Made by a program: the position numbers and the translations under genes. The notes under the pieces were generated by a model that had not been told where the DNA came from, did not search any database, and saw only the letters and a program-made list of their open reading frames with translations. Shown one piece after another: positions 34,840-43,218 of a stretch of 64,000 nucleotides of DNA (the stretch's first letter is position 1; each line of letters opens with the position of its first letter). Source of the DNA: Glaciecola siphonariae (GTDB taxonomy: Bacteria; Pseudomonadota; Gammaproteobacteria; Enterobacterales; Alteromonadaceae); assembly GCF_042652645.1 (NCBI RefSeq), contig NZ_JBHSGU010000009.1, forward strand, positions 1 to 64,000, read 5' to 3'.

Positions 34840-35556
34840 TTAATCAGTCAGATAATATTTAACGGTGGAGACAACTCGCACTTTTTTAATATGTGGGTTG
34901 TTTTTGTCTCGCTCGCTTATGCTAAATTGCCCCTGAGTCGCCGTCATTATTTTGCCCAGCTGACTGTTTGAATCTGCTGCAAACTTTTCTGCAACCATGC
35001 GCGCCTCTTTGGTAGCCTCTTCAATCATCGAGGGTTTAGCGTCATTTAGTTTAGTAAAAAGGTACTCGGTTTGTGCGGCGTAATCATCACCGGTCAATAC
35101 AATCCCTTGTTTACCGATGTCTGCAATTTTGGCCATCGCCGCGCGCACAGTGGCAATATCATTTGAATAAACCGTTACGTTTTGACTTGCCGTATAGCGA
35201 AACTTTGCAGCGTCGTCATAACTATATTGCTGGGCTGAGCGGTCTATAATTGCAGGCATCGAGAAGGTTATTTCACTGCTCTGAATATTGTTTGATGTAA
35301 GAAAATTGCTGATTTGCAGATTAGTTTGTTCAATTTCTTCATAGAGTTCATTGACTGCGTTTGACGCCACTGCATACTGAATGGGCCAGATAACGACGTC
35401 TGCTTCAAATTCACGCTCCGACAAGCCCTTTACGCTTACCGTACGATCGAGCTTTTTGTAGTCTATTGCTGCATTGCCTAACACCACGCCCATGCCAATT
35501 AAACCGACGCATAGAAGTATGCCAAGAATGAGAGCCTGACTTTTACCATTGTTCAT
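34840..35556 (-). CDS. SIMPL-domain (DUF541) membrane-anchored protein
   Basis: A 238-residue protein with an N-terminal signal anchor (about 7-29, ALILGILLCVGLIGMGVVLG) followed by a SIMPL/DUF541 domain: RTVSVKGLSEREFEADVVIWPIQYAV is the characteristic opening, with the helical QTNLQISNFLTSNNI and the closing VRVVSTVKYYL. The family comprises periplasmic or outer-membrane proteins linked to stress responses in a few species; molecular function is not established. It belongs to a run of leftward genes for exported proteins. Confidence 0.85.
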   Translation of the reverse strand: MNNGKSQALILGILLCVGLIGMGVVLGNAAIDYKKLDRTVSVKGLSEREFEADVVIWPIQYAVASNAVNELYEEIEQTNLQISNFLTSNNIQSSEITFSMPAIIDRSAQQYSYDDAAKFRYTASQNVTVYSNDIATVRAAMAKIADIGKQGIVLTGDDYAAQTEYLFTKLNDAKPSMIEEATKEARMVAEKFAADSNSQLGKIMTATQGQFSISERDKNNPHIKKVRVVSTVKYYLTD

Positions 35557-35597
35557 TTTGTCACCTCTGTAAATAGATGTGTTGATGAAATAAAAAA

Positions 35598-35617
35598 AGG
35601 AGCCGTTTAAGACTCCT
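35598..35617 (-). terminator. Intrinsic terminator after the glycine-zipper protein gene
   Basis: On the minus strand AGGAGTC pairs with GGCTCCT (one G-U wobble) around a 6-base loop and is followed by seven T residues (A-run at 35592-35598). It lies 33 bases beyond the stop at 35651, upstream of the SIMPL gene, so the two genes are likely separate transcripts. Confidence 0.8.
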
Positions 35618-35650
35618 CACATTATTTGATAAGTGCCCGCTATCTAAGCC

Positions 35651-36223
35651 TTAGTCGCAAAATACACTGACTTTTTTAATAGCTAAATCCATAGCCTCTT
35701 CTGTTTTTGCTTGCAGTACGAGCTCTTTGGCATTGTGGCACTGAGCAGCGTCGAAGCTGGCAGATGATTGTACGTATGCGTCTTGCATTACAGGGTGGTT
35801 ATTGTGTTGACAGTGCACCGCCGGTACCCGTCTAACGTTAGTTGTACGGCCTTGTTCGAACGATACGCAGTCGCCCACGCGAATGCCTGACTGCTCCGTC
35901 GTTACCTTAACCTCAGAGCCGTTTACCAAAGAAATTTGATAGGTGTAAGCGTCTCTGCTGCCGTCTAAAATAGCCGATAAGATACCGCCTGCTAGGGCGC
36001 CCTCAAGAGCATGTTTGCCTCTGTGATGTTTGCCGCTAGTTGCCGCGCCCACAATACCACCCATAACGGCACCACCCGGGGCACTCGAATCAATCTTGCC
36101 TCTTTCGACTCCAATGACTTCGCCATAGTTAATCGATATGGTTGAATTTAATTGGTTGCGGTCTACTGCTTGTGCGCTGAATGCGAGGCACAATGCGCTC
36201 AACAAAATAGCCTTAGTTTTCAT
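35651..36223 (-). CDS. Exported glycine-zipper protein
   Basis: A 190-residue protein with a signal peptide (MKTKAILLSALCLAFSAQA). The mature part has a glycine-zipper segment (GGAVMGGIVGAATSGKHHRGKHALEGALAGGILSAIL, about 50-86) of the SlyB/Rick_17kDa type, a small beta domain (YQISLVNGSEVKVTTEQSGIRVGDCVSFEQG) and a C-terminal helix with cysteines. There is no lipobox Cys at the signal cleavage site, so it is not a typical lipoprotein. The His/Lys-rich loop splits the zipper. Envelope location is inferred; function is unknown. It has its own terminator. Confidence 0.75.
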   Translation of the reverse strand: MKTKAILLSALCLAFSAQAVDRNQLNSTISINYGEVIGVERGKIDSSAPGGAVMGGIVGAATSGKHHRGKHALEGALAGGILSAILDGSRDAYTYQISLVNGSEVKVTTEQSGIRVGDCVSFEQGRTTNVRRVPAVHCQHNNHPVMQDAYVQSSASFDAAQCHNAKELVLQAKTEEAMDLAIKKVSVFCD

Positions 36224-36446
36224 GAGGGTCCCTTTAGTATCTAATTAAGTGGTTTAGCCTGTCATATATAATGTGGTTCGTGCTTCTAGCGCTACTTTGA
36301 GCGTTCTACAATTAAGCATGAGTCGTCTTTTATACTTAATGACTTTGGAAAATGGGTCAAGTATTTAGTGAAAATTAGCCTGCGTTTCATTGAGCATCAC
36401 CGGATACTTGTGATGTTATTTCAGACTAGGGAGAAGAGGACTTACT

Positions 36447-37394
36447 CTAATGAGCACTGCTACTTTGTGAGTTTTGAGAACTCTGACCTTGAGAATCAAT
36501 ACCTGTAGTTCCATCAGTATTGGTATTTTTATCTTGGGTGCGTTCACCATGCAGGCCTTCTAAGCCATATTGCATGATGGCGTTTAAGGCTTTTTCAGAT
36601 ATGTCGGTATTTTCTAGGTAAATGTTACGTCGCGATTCTAGTTGGTGTTTTTCAATGGTTTTTTGATGATGCTGGTCAAAAATGCGAAAAAAACTACCAT
36701 TTTCTATGGCTCTCGCAAGCCCATACTTTAAACGCTCTTGTAAGTCGATATTGCTGTTGTTAACAAACATAAACTCTGCCGAAGGGTATATTAGTGCCAG
36801 GTGGCTTTCTACTTTTAGCGGAAGATGTCGGCGTTGGTCAATTTCGAGTCCTATTTCAGGAAGGCTACGCGCAAAGCAGTCGAATCTATTGCCTATTAGC
36901 ATGTTAAATAAACTTTCATACACCGGGCTTGAAACCGTTTGTAGACCTTCTCTTACAAATACCGTTTTATCAGGCCAGTGAGAACCAAATCCAAAAATTA
37001 TGTTTTGTTTGCGCAGATCATCAACAGATTGAATGTTCGAAAATGGGGGTGTTTTGGCGTGCACCAAGCACAGCCTGATGCCTAGCAAACCTCTATCTAT
37101 GGGCACAAAAAGAGGGGTCGCTCGTGCTTCTCTATCGGTATTGATTGCGCCTATAAAAATATCTATTTCGGCGCCGTTGGCGGTATTGGCAAATGCACGA
37201 CCTTGCTCGGTTTTTACTGACGATATCAATTCGACCTTGCCGAACTTATCTTCTGAAAGTGCTAATATGTTGCTTACGGCTGCGTGCATGTAGGCGGCGT
37301 CGTAATTTCGCTTCCATAAAACAACGCGCTGAGACTGCGATAAGGCATTACCGACAAAACTGCTCATCAGTAACGTGAATACAAAAATCCGCAT
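36447..37394 (-). CDS. Periplasmic solute-binding-like protein (bacterial SBP family 3-like)
   Basis: A 315-residue exported protein: signal peptide MRIFVFTLLMSSFVGNALS, then a type II periplasmic-binding fold resembling SBP_bac_3 (VVLWKRNYDAAYMHAAVSNILA, VDDLRKQNIIFGFGSHWPD, RFDCFARSLPEIGLEID, LARAIENGSFFRIF). The ATG at 37394 is chosen because AGGGAGG sits about seven bases upstream; the longer ORF start has no such signal. No permease or ATPase is adjacent, so it is an orphan, probably a sensor or scavenging protein of the kind common in Alteromonadales. The C-terminus is a low-complexity Ser/Gln/Thr tail. Confidence 0.75.
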   Translation of the reverse strand: MRIFVFTLLMSSFVGNALSQSQRVVLWKRNYDAAYMHAAVSNILALSEDKFGKVELISSVKTEQGRAFANTANGAEIDIFIGAINTDREARATPLFVPIDRGLLGIRLCLVHAKTPPFSNIQSVDDLRKQNIIFGFGSHWPDKTVFVREGLQTVSSPVYESLFNMLIGNRFDCFARSLPEIGLEIDQRRHLPLKVESHLALIYPSAEFMFVNNSNIDLQERLKYGLARAIENGSFFRIFDQHHQKTIEKHQLESRRNIYLENTDISEKALNAIMQYGLEGLHGERTQDKNTNTDGTTGIDSQGQSSQNSQSSSAH

Positions 37395-37598
37395 GTTTTG
37401 TGCCTCCCTCAGAAAGGATGCCAAGCGTCCATGTTGGCACCAAAAATATACTCAGGCGAATAAAAGTATATGAACAATGCAAACAACGGTAGGAAATAAT
37501 AAAAACACCGTTAAAAATTAGACTAAAAGATAATAATGGTAATTGCTAGACTTTCATTTTAATAAGCGCTGAGGTATTGATATCACAACATTTTTATT

Positions 37599-38201
37599 TT
37601 GTCCGACGAGAACGTATTGGCAACAGATACTGAACAACATGAAAAGTTAGTGCGAAACGCGCGTGCGTGCGATGAGTGTCGTGATGTGTTACCGCACGCG
37701 CCGCGTCCTATTTTTATTTGGCCTCATCGCCCAAAAATTATTCTAATTAGTCAGGCTCCGGGGCGCTTAGCGCATGACTCGCATAAAGCGTGGAATGATG
37801 CGTCGGGCGACAGACTTAGAGTGTGGCTTGGGGTAAATCGAGAAATATTTTACACCTTGGGTTTATTTGCCGTTTTACCTATGAGTTTTTGTTTTCCAGG
37901 TTATAAAAATGGCGCGGATGCACCGCCTTTAAAAGCGTGTGCGCCAAAGTGGCATCAGTCGTTTTTACGTCAGACGACGCCAGAGCTTATTGTGACTATA
38001 GGCCGTTATGCCCAACATGCTTACTTGCCCCAGTATAAAAATTTAACCACTGCGGTTAACGATTATCAAACCTTGCTACCCACGCATATCTGTTTACCTC
38101 ACCCGTCTGGACGAAATAATCGGTGGCTAGCTAAACACAATTGGTTTGAGCAAGACTTGGTGCCATGTTTACAACAACGCGTGGCTGACCTTGTTTGTTG
38201 A
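37599..38201 (+). CDS. Uracil-DNA glycosylase-family protein
   Basis: A 200-residue protein of the UDG superfamily (SMUG/family 4-like group). KIILISQAPGRLAHDSHKAWND corresponds to the glycosylase motif 1 region (family 4: GEAPGxxE), with Gln-Ala-Pro-Gly present but followed by Arg-Leu rather than the catalytic acidic residue; LPHPSGRNNRW corresponds to motif 2 (HPSP/HPSGRN). An N-terminal CDEC pair resembles half of the Fe-S cluster site of family 4 enzymes; I cannot assign the other two ligands. Many members of this annotation group are unproven as glycosylases. The ORF opens with TTG at 37599 without a clear ribosome site, so the exact start is uncertain. The oxygenase and AlkC genes follow it in the same direction. 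Confidence 0.75.
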   Translation: MSDENVLATDTEQHEKLVRNARACDECRDVLPHAPRPIFIWPHRPKIILISQAPGRLAHDSHKAWNDASGDRLRVWLGVNREIFYTLGLFAVLPMSFCFPGYKNGADAPPLKACAPKWHQSFLRQTTPELIVTIGRYAQHAYLPQYKNLTTAVNDYQTLLPTHICLPHPSGRNNRWLAKHNWFEQDLVPCLQQRVADLVC

Positions 38202-38260
38202 GCTTTTCAGCACAATCGTATAGTGTTGCGCCTGATTTTCGCTTTATTTTTAGGACATTC

Positions 38261-38971
38261 ATGAGCATCGCATTAAATCCTCTTCATTCTTTAGGCGATT
38301 ACGCCGAGCAATACGCTGCAGATAAGCGCCTGCGTCTATTCGATATTTTTATGCCGCAGACGGCTGGTGATATTGCTATGCATATTCATCAGGACCTAAG
38401 CTATAAAAACGCTTATGTGGAAGATGGTGTGTTCAAGGTAATTAGTACCGACGAATTAAAAGCACTCGGCACTCAACGACAGCAGTCTCTTACGCAAAAA
38501 ATTTACCAACAGGCAGGGCAAGGCATCGGGTTTTTCTATGCCAAATGTCAGCTTCATGATAATCCAGCCGACCATTCACTCTCGCAGCAGGTCTTGCAGT
38601 GGCTCAACTCCGAGTCATTGTTAAACGACATTAGAAAAATGACGGGCCACGACGATATAACGGGTGCTAATGGGCAAGCAACGCGTTTTTATCCGGGGCA
38701 TTTTTTAACGCGACACAATGATGTTAATGAGCATGACAACCGCAAAGTGGCTTATGTGCTTAACTTTACACCCGAGTGGCATCCTGACTGGGGCGGCTTG
38801 TTACAGTTTTATCATGACAATGGCAATCCTAAAGATACGTGGGTACCTATATTCAACTCACTGGCTTTGTTTGATGTGACCCATCCTCATGCGGTGAGCT
38901 ATGTCGCGCCGTTTGCTCGTAAGCCACGAATTGCGATCACGGGATGGTTTACCGGTGACTCGCCAAAATAA
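38261..38971 (+). CDS. 2-oxoglutarate/Fe(II)-dependent oxygenase (prolyl-4-hydroxylase-like)
   Basis: A 236-residue double-stranded beta-helix dioxygenase. The Fe(II) ligands are His and Asp in TRHNDVNEHD and the distal His in THPHAVSYV; the 2-oxoglutarate-binding Arg is in RIAITGWF. The ATG at 38261 is preferred over an upstream in-frame TTG because AGGA lies six bases before it and the upstream segment looks non-coding. The fold group is P4H/EGL-9-like (2OG-FeII_Oxy_3), not AlkB-like, so a protein or small-molecule substrate is more usual. It lies 59 bases after the UDG-like gene and 85 bases before alkC. Confidence 0.88.
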   Translation: MSIALNPLHSLGDYAEQYAADKRLRLFDIFMPQTAGDIAMHIHQDLSYKNAYVEDGVFKVISTDELKALGTQRQQSLTQKIYQQAGQGIGFFYAKCQLHDNPADHSLSQQVLQWLNSESLLNDIRKMTGHDDITGANGQATRFYPGHFLTRHNDVNEHDNRKVAYVLNFTPEWHPDWGGLLQFYHDNGNPKDTWVPIFNSLALFDVTHPHAVSYVAPFARKPRIAITGWFTGDSPK

Positions 38972-38983
38972 CGCGGGCAAGGT

Positions 38984-39025
38984 CACTTATAAAAAGCCAC
39001 TTATAATAAGCCATTTATAAAAAGC
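38984..39025. repeat. 14-bp tandem repeat, three units, in an intergenic region
   Basis: CACTTATAAAAAGC (38984-38997), CACTTATAATAAGC (38998-39011) and CATTTATAAAAAGC (39012-39025), with a decayed fourth unit following. It lies between the oxygenase stop and the alkC start, 31-73 bases upstream of the alkC ATG, where it could form part of a promoter or leader. Each unit contains TTATAA, an A/T-rich -10-like core. Confidence 0.8.
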
Positions 39026-39056
39026 CACAAAAACCAAAACAAGAAGCGAGCAAAAC

Positions 39057-40181
39057 ATGCCAGAACCCTTTAAGAATCTATTTTCTCATGAGCTGATTGA
39101 GCAAATGGGCGCATGCTTTGCTGCTGGTCATAGAGGCTTTGATGAGCAAAGCTTTGTGAAGCTTGCAGGTCAAAACTTAGATACGCTTGAGCTCAAGCAG
39201 CGCAGTGATCAAATCGTTCAGGCCATGCATCAATGTTTACCGCGCGATTTTGCCCAAACCGAGGAAATTCTATTAAATAGCTTGCGGCCAATGGTCAATG
39301 ACCAAGTGTGCACAGCAAGCAATACTGCCCATTTGCTACATGGCTGGGCCATTATGCCTATGGCAGAATATGTGGGGATGCATGGGCAAGGTGATTTTAA
39401 CCGGTCGATGACCTTGCTTTATCAAATGACCCAGCGATTTTCAGCTGAGTTTGCAATTCGATATTTTTTAAAAGAACAAGAATCGAAAACCCTTGCTAAG
39501 CTACAAAGCTGGCTGTCAGACCCAAGCGAGCATGTACGTCGTTTAGTATCTGAGGGCACGCGTCCTCGCTTGCCGTGGGGCATGCAGTTAAGGTCTTTTG
39601 TAAAAAATCCGGAGCCACTGTTGCCTATTCTTGATGCGCTTAAAGACGATTCGGCAGAGTACGTTCGTCGCTCGGTAGCCAATAATTTAAATGATATTGC
39701 AAAAGACCACCCGCAGATAGTGATTGATACCGCCAAGCGATGGCTAGAAAATGCAAGCAACGACCGCACACGTTTAGTCAAACACGCATGTAGAACCCTG
39801 CTTAAAAAAGGCATGCCGCAAGCGCTATCGTTGTTTGGGTTTAAACAGCCGGAGCAGGTAAGCGTGTCGTTAACGCTGTCAAAGCGCGCCGTTGCAGTAG
39901 GTGAAAGCATCGATTTGTTGGTAGAGATTAGCTCTGGTCACGCCAACGCGCAGCAAATTATGCTTGATTATGTAGTTCACCATAAAAAAGCGAACGGGCA
40001 ATTGCTACCCAAAGTGTTTAAGTGGAAGACACTAACATTGGCCCCTTATGGCACCATTGACATCACTAAGTCACATAGTTTTAAACCTGTGACGACTCGC
40101 AAATATTATGCGGGGGAGCATCAAGTTAGCCTCTTGATAAATGGCGTTGCTCACTGCGCTGAAAGCTTTGTACTTAACTAG
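39057..40181 (+). CDS. alkC: AlkC-type DNA alkylation repair glycosylase with C-terminal Ig-like domain
   Basis: A 374-residue HEAT-like-repeat DNA glycosylase of the AlkC/AlkD superfamily. The helical repeat region (about 1-265) includes SDPSEHVRRLVSEGTRPRLPWG and SAEYVRRSVANNLNDIAKDHP, hallmark stretches of AlkC. The last about 105 residues (VSVSLTLSKRAVAVGESIDLLVEI to the end) form a beta-rich domain like the Ig-like module reported for one AlkC subgroup. Family members remove 3-methyl-type alkylated purines without base flipping. It is downstream of a UDG-family gene and an Fe(II)/2OG oxygenase. The ATG is preceded by a weak GCGAG. It converges with ggt after nine bases. Confidence 0.88.
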   Translation: MPEPFKNLFSHELIEQMGACFAAGHRGFDEQSFVKLAGQNLDTLELKQRSDQIVQAMHQCLPRDFAQTEEILLNSLRPMVNDQVCTASNTAHLLHGWAIMPMAEYVGMHGQGDFNRSMTLLYQMTQRFSAEFAIRYFLKEQESKTLAKLQSWLSDPSEHVRRLVSEGTRPRLPWGMQLRSFVKNPEPLLPILDALKDDSAEYVRRSVANNLNDIAKDHPQIVIDTAKRWLENASNDRTRLVKHACRTLLKKGMPQALSLFGFKQPEQVSVSLTLSKRAVAVGESIDLLVEISSGHANAQQIMLDYVVHHKKANGQLLPKVFKWKTLTLAPYGTIDITKSHSFKPVTTRKYYAGEHQVSLLINGVAHCAESFVLN

Positions 40182-40190
40182 TTAACCCAA

Positions 40191-41891
40191 CTATTTTACG
40201 ATGGCTTGTCCCCGCCCGTTTGTTTCTGATGCGGCCTCTAGCCGTCCGTTTCTGTTTACAATCACATGTAAATCCCCAAATCGGCTGGTGCGGGTTGTAT
40301 ACCCCATTGCCCCTAGCGCTTCTATTACCTGAACATCTAGCCCTTCATGGTAGCGAATTTCATCTTTAGGCAGCAGTTGATGATGAAAGCGCGGTGAATC
40401 CACAACCTCTTGTATTGGCAGATTAAACTCAATGGCGTTAAGAATACTTAAATAAACCGATGATAAAATTGTGGTGCCGCCGGGAGAGCCGGTTACCATT
40501 TTAACTTGATTATCTTTGAGCAATAGAGTGGGCGTCATTGAGCTTAGCATGCGTTTGTTTGGCTGAATTTCATTTGCAACGCCGCCTATCGCGCCAAAAT
40601 AGTTAGGTACGCCAGCCTTCGCACTGAAGTCGTCCATCTCATCGTTAAGTAAAAAGCCTGCGCCCTCAACTACCATGCCGCTGCCAAATCCTAAATTGAT
40701 TGTGGTGGTATTCGACACCGCATTACCAAATTTATCCACAATCGAAAAATGCGTAGTTTGTTCGCTTTCAGTTAGACCAGGTTCAATGCTTTGCGTATCT
40801 GAAATAGCGTCTAAACGAATATCGTGAGCGCGCATTTGGATATAATCTTGAGCAAGCAGTGCGCTTTGCGGTACGTCAAAAAAGTCAGGGTCGCCTAGAT
40901 ATTCTGCGCGGTCTGCAAACACACGTTTGCCTATTTCAGCGAGGGCATGGATATAAGGTGCGCTGTTATGTTCAAACTCACGCTCATGCATACGTTTCAC
41001 CTCGTCGAACATGCGCAGCCACTGCGATACGGCAATACCGCCAGATGAGGGAGGTGCCGCACTCACTATTTCATACTCACGCCACGACGAAATAATTGGC
41101 GCTCGGAACTTCGCGCGATAATTTAACAAGTCTTGTTTGCTGATCAGGCCGTCATGTTTTTGCATAAAAGCGGCGATGAGCTCGGCAGTTTCGCCCTCAT
41201 AAAAGCCTGATAAACCTTGGTTTTGAATACGTTCAAGAGTGAGTGCCAATTCGCTCTGCACAAAGCGCTGGTTTGCCCGGACGTTGGCAAAATAGTCGGC
41301 AAAATTTACGTCAATGTTACGCGATTCAAGGCGCTTGATATAGCGAGCAACATTATTTGCTAGCTTTTCAGGCACAATAAAACCCTCTTTGGCGAGCGCC
41401 ACTGCTGGAGCAACTAGTTCTGACCAAGGCAAGGTGCCATATTTCTTATGCGCTTCCCACATGCCCGATACTGTACCCGGTACGCCCGAGGCAAGTGCCC
41501 CAAAAAGTGACTCCAAACGTTTAACATCGCCCTGCTCGTCAAGATACATATCGCGGTATGCTGCCATTGGCGCCGTTTCACGATAGTCAATGAATGTATT
41601 TTCGTCACCGTAATGAACGACCATAAAGCCGCCGCCACCAATGTTTCCAGCTTCTGGGAGAGTAACGGCCAGACTAAACTGCGCCGCGATAGCGGCATCT
41701 ACCGCATTGCCGCCCTTATCAAGAATATCCATAGCCACCTTTGCCGAAAAACTATCTGGCATGGCCACCGCCTGTTGATTTAGCGTTGCTGAAGTGTCTT
41801 TTTGAGGTGACTTAGCACATGCACTGACCAGCAGCACGCTGGTAAGCAGCACAAGCGTGGCGCGATATGAGGCTTGTTTGAGCAAATGCAT
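40191..41891 (-). CDS. ggt: Gamma-glutamyltransferase, lipoprotein-type
   Basis: A 566-residue N-terminal-nucleophile hydrolase that cleaves or transfers the gamma-glutamyl group of glutathione. The start carries a lipobox-like signal (LVLLTSVLLVSACAKS; Cys about residue 26), suggesting a periplasmic lipoprotein. The autoprocessing and nucleophile Thr is the first Thr of TTHFSIVD; GFGSGMVVEGAGFLLNDEMDDFS and MLSSMTPTLL contact the substrate; GSPGGTTI is the oxyanion segment. The chain is complete for large plus small subunits. It stands alone, converging with alkC. Confidence 0.95.
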   Translation of the reverse strand: MHLLKQASYRATLVLLTSVLLVSACAKSPQKDTSATLNQQAVAMPDSFSAKVAMDILDKGGNAVDAAIAAQFSLAVTLPEAGNIGGGGFMVVHYGDENTFIDYRETAPMAAYRDMYLDEQGDVKRLESLFGALASGVPGTVSGMWEAHKKYGTLPWSELVAPAVALAKEGFIVPEKLANNVARYIKRLESRNIDVNFADYFANVRANQRFVQSELALTLERIQNQGLSGFYEGETAELIAAFMQKHDGLISKQDLLNYRAKFRAPIISSWREYEIVSAAPPSSGGIAVSQWLRMFDEVKRMHEREFEHNSAPYIHALAEIGKRVFADRAEYLGDPDFFDVPQSALLAQDYIQMRAHDIRLDAISDTQSIEPGLTESEQTTHFSIVDKFGNAVSNTTTINLGFGSGMVVEGAGFLLNDEMDDFSAKAGVPNYFGAIGGVANEIQPNKRMLSSMTPTLLLKDNQVKMVTGSPGGTTILSSVYLSILNAIEFNLPIQEVVDSPRFHHQLLPKDEIRYHEGLDVQVIEALGAMGYTTRTSRFGDLHVIVNRNGRLEAASETNGRGQAIVK

Positions 41892-42050
41892 ATTAATAAT
41901 CCAGGTGGTCTTAATGATGACTCACTCTAGTGTGCAATAAAGCACTAAGCCTTGCAATCGCATGCCCCTCGCTGGGGTCCTTTTACTCTTTTACGGCACT
42001 GTTGGCGCAAACGACTATGACGGAGCTTGCAATTTTCAAGCATGCATACA

Positions 42051-42105
42051 TGGCAGAAACGTATTATTATTTGTCATTTCTGCCAAATGTTAATTAACAT
42101 ATAGT
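42051..42105 (+). promoter_or_regulatory. Inverted repeat, palindrome and -10 upstream of the DJ-1/GlxA operon
   Basis: TGGCAGAAA (42051-42059) and TTTCTGCCA (42077-42085) are perfect inverted half-sites 17 bases apart. They are followed by the 14-base perfect palindrome ATGTTAATTAACAT (42087-42100) and a good -10, TATAGT (42100-42105). The expected -35 position coincides with the second half-site and is poor, which would fit an activator-dependent promoter. The operon itself encodes an AraC-type activator (third gene). Control is inferred. Confidence 0.5.
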
Positions 42106-42176
42106 ACGCCCAGATTATTGAAAGATTGCCAAAAGCATTACTAAAAAATGTCACACTTAAACAAATGGAGCTTGCC

Positions 42177-42845
42177 ATGCACTCACTTAAAATTGGGTTT
42201 TTAATTTTCCCGGGCATTACTCCTCTTGATGCCTTAGGTCCTGCGCAGTTTCTTGCACGGGTACCCGGCGCAGAGGTGTTCACAATATGGAAAAACCTAG
42301 AGGTCATTTCTACCGATGCGGGCTTTAATTTAGTGCCGAATACCACACTAAATGAATGTCCTCAATTAGACGTGCTCTGCGTGCCGGGCGGTTTTGGCAC
42401 AGAAGCGCTTATGCAGGATGAAGAGGTATTATCGTTTATCCGCCAACAAGCACCTAAGTTAACCTATTTAACTGCCGTGTGCACCGGCTCCCTTGTTTTA
42501 GGCGCGGCAGGACTGTTAAAGGGAAAAAAGGCCACTACGCACTGGGCATGGCACGATAAACTCAGCGCTCTTGGCGCAGTGCCCACTAAAGCAAGAGTGG
42601 TAAGCGATGGCAATCTTATGACCGGCGGTGGCGTCACCGCAGGTATTGATTTTGGCCTGAGTCTAATCGCCAAATTAGTAGGAGATGATGCCGCGAAATT
42701 GGTGCAGTTGGGCATGGAGTACGACCCTCAACCGCCTTTTGACAGTGGCTCTCCCGACAAGGCCTCGTCAGAAGATGTTGCTTTCATTAAAAAAAGTCTA
42801 ATTGAGCGAGCTCGTAAATTTGAACAGAGTCTTACTCATGAATAA
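42177..42845 (+). CDS. DJ-1/PfpI-family protein, isonitrile-hydratase-like
   Basis: A 222-residue class I glutamine-amidotransferase-like protein. LPxVCTGSLVLGAAGLLKGKKATTHW holds the reactive Cys (TAVCTGS) and the family Trp/His region; CVPGGFGT is the nucleotide-like loop. The sequence is closest in style to InhA-type isonitrile hydratases. The ATG at 42177 is chosen because GGAG lies six bases upstream; the longer frame opens with a TTG and lacks a site. It is the first gene of a three-gene operon; its stop overlaps the next start by eight bases, implying translational coupling. Substrate unknown. Confidence 0.85.
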   Translation: MHSLKIGFLIFPGITPLDALGPAQFLARVPGAEVFTIWKNLEVISTDAGFNLVPNTTLNECPQLDVLCVPGGFGTEALMQDEEVLSFIRQQAPKLTYLTAVCTGSLVLGAAGLLKGKKATTHWAWHDKLSALGAVPTKARVVSDGNLMTGGGVTAGIDFGLSLIAKLVGDDAAKLVQLGMEYDPQPPFDSGSPDKASSEDVAFIKKSLIERARKFEQSLTHE

Positions 42846-43218
42846 GGTCATAACCATTGGGTTTTTAGTGGTGGGCATTATTCATTTGATTCCAGTCGTT
42901 GGTGTCTTGGGTATCCATAAAATTAATGATTTATACGGCCTATCAATTGCTGATCAAAATCTCGCAATTTTAATGCGTCACCGCGCCGTAATGTTTGGTT
43001 TGCTTGGCAGTTTTTTATGCTACGCCGCATTTATGAAAAACCTACAAATAATCGCATTAATTGCTGCACTTATAAGCGTAGTTAGCTTTTTACTGCTTTC
43101 GCTTTTTAATCCGAATTATAACCAAGCGATTCAAAAAATAGTGTCTGCAGATTATCTTGCTCTGGCTATTTTGTGTGTTGTTGCTGTTCTGATGTTTATT
43201 CAAGTTAAGTCGATATGA
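42838..43218 (+). CDS. Four-helix membrane protein of unknown function
   Basis: A 126-residue integral membrane protein with about four hydrophobic segments (TIGFLVVGIIHLIPVVGVLG, a central AVMFGLLGSFLCYAAF, IIALIAALISVVSFLLLSL, and a C-terminal LALAILCVVAVLMFI). The loop ADQNLAILMRHRAVMFGLLG is conserved in a small family that databases sometimes mislabel as phosphopantetheine adenylyltransferase; nothing here supports that activity. The ATG overlaps the end of the DJ-1 gene, and its TGA overlaps the next ATG (ATGA), so all three genes are translationally coupled. Confidence 0.75.
   Translation: MNKVITIGFLVVGIIHLIPVVGVLGIHKINDLYGLSIADQNLAILMRHRAVMFGLLGSFLCYAAFMKNLQIIALIAALISVVSFLLLSLFNPNYNQAIQKIVSADYLALAILCVVAVLMFIQVKSI

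Noticed and set aside
39422..39910. 162-codon open frame antisense to alkC
   Set aside because: It is fully covered by a well-supported gene on the other strand; its Ser/Arg/Cys-rich translation has no domain signature.
42001..42050. GCTTG/CAAGC hairpin between ggt and the DJ-1 operon
   Set aside because: The stem is only five base pairs with an unremarkable loop; the stronger inverted repeat at 42051-42085 is listed instead.
42838..43218. Label phosphopantetheine adenylyltransferase for the 4-TM protein
   Set aside because: The protein is entirely hydrophobic helices and lacks the nucleotidyltransferase HxGH motif; the label appears to be a database error for this family.
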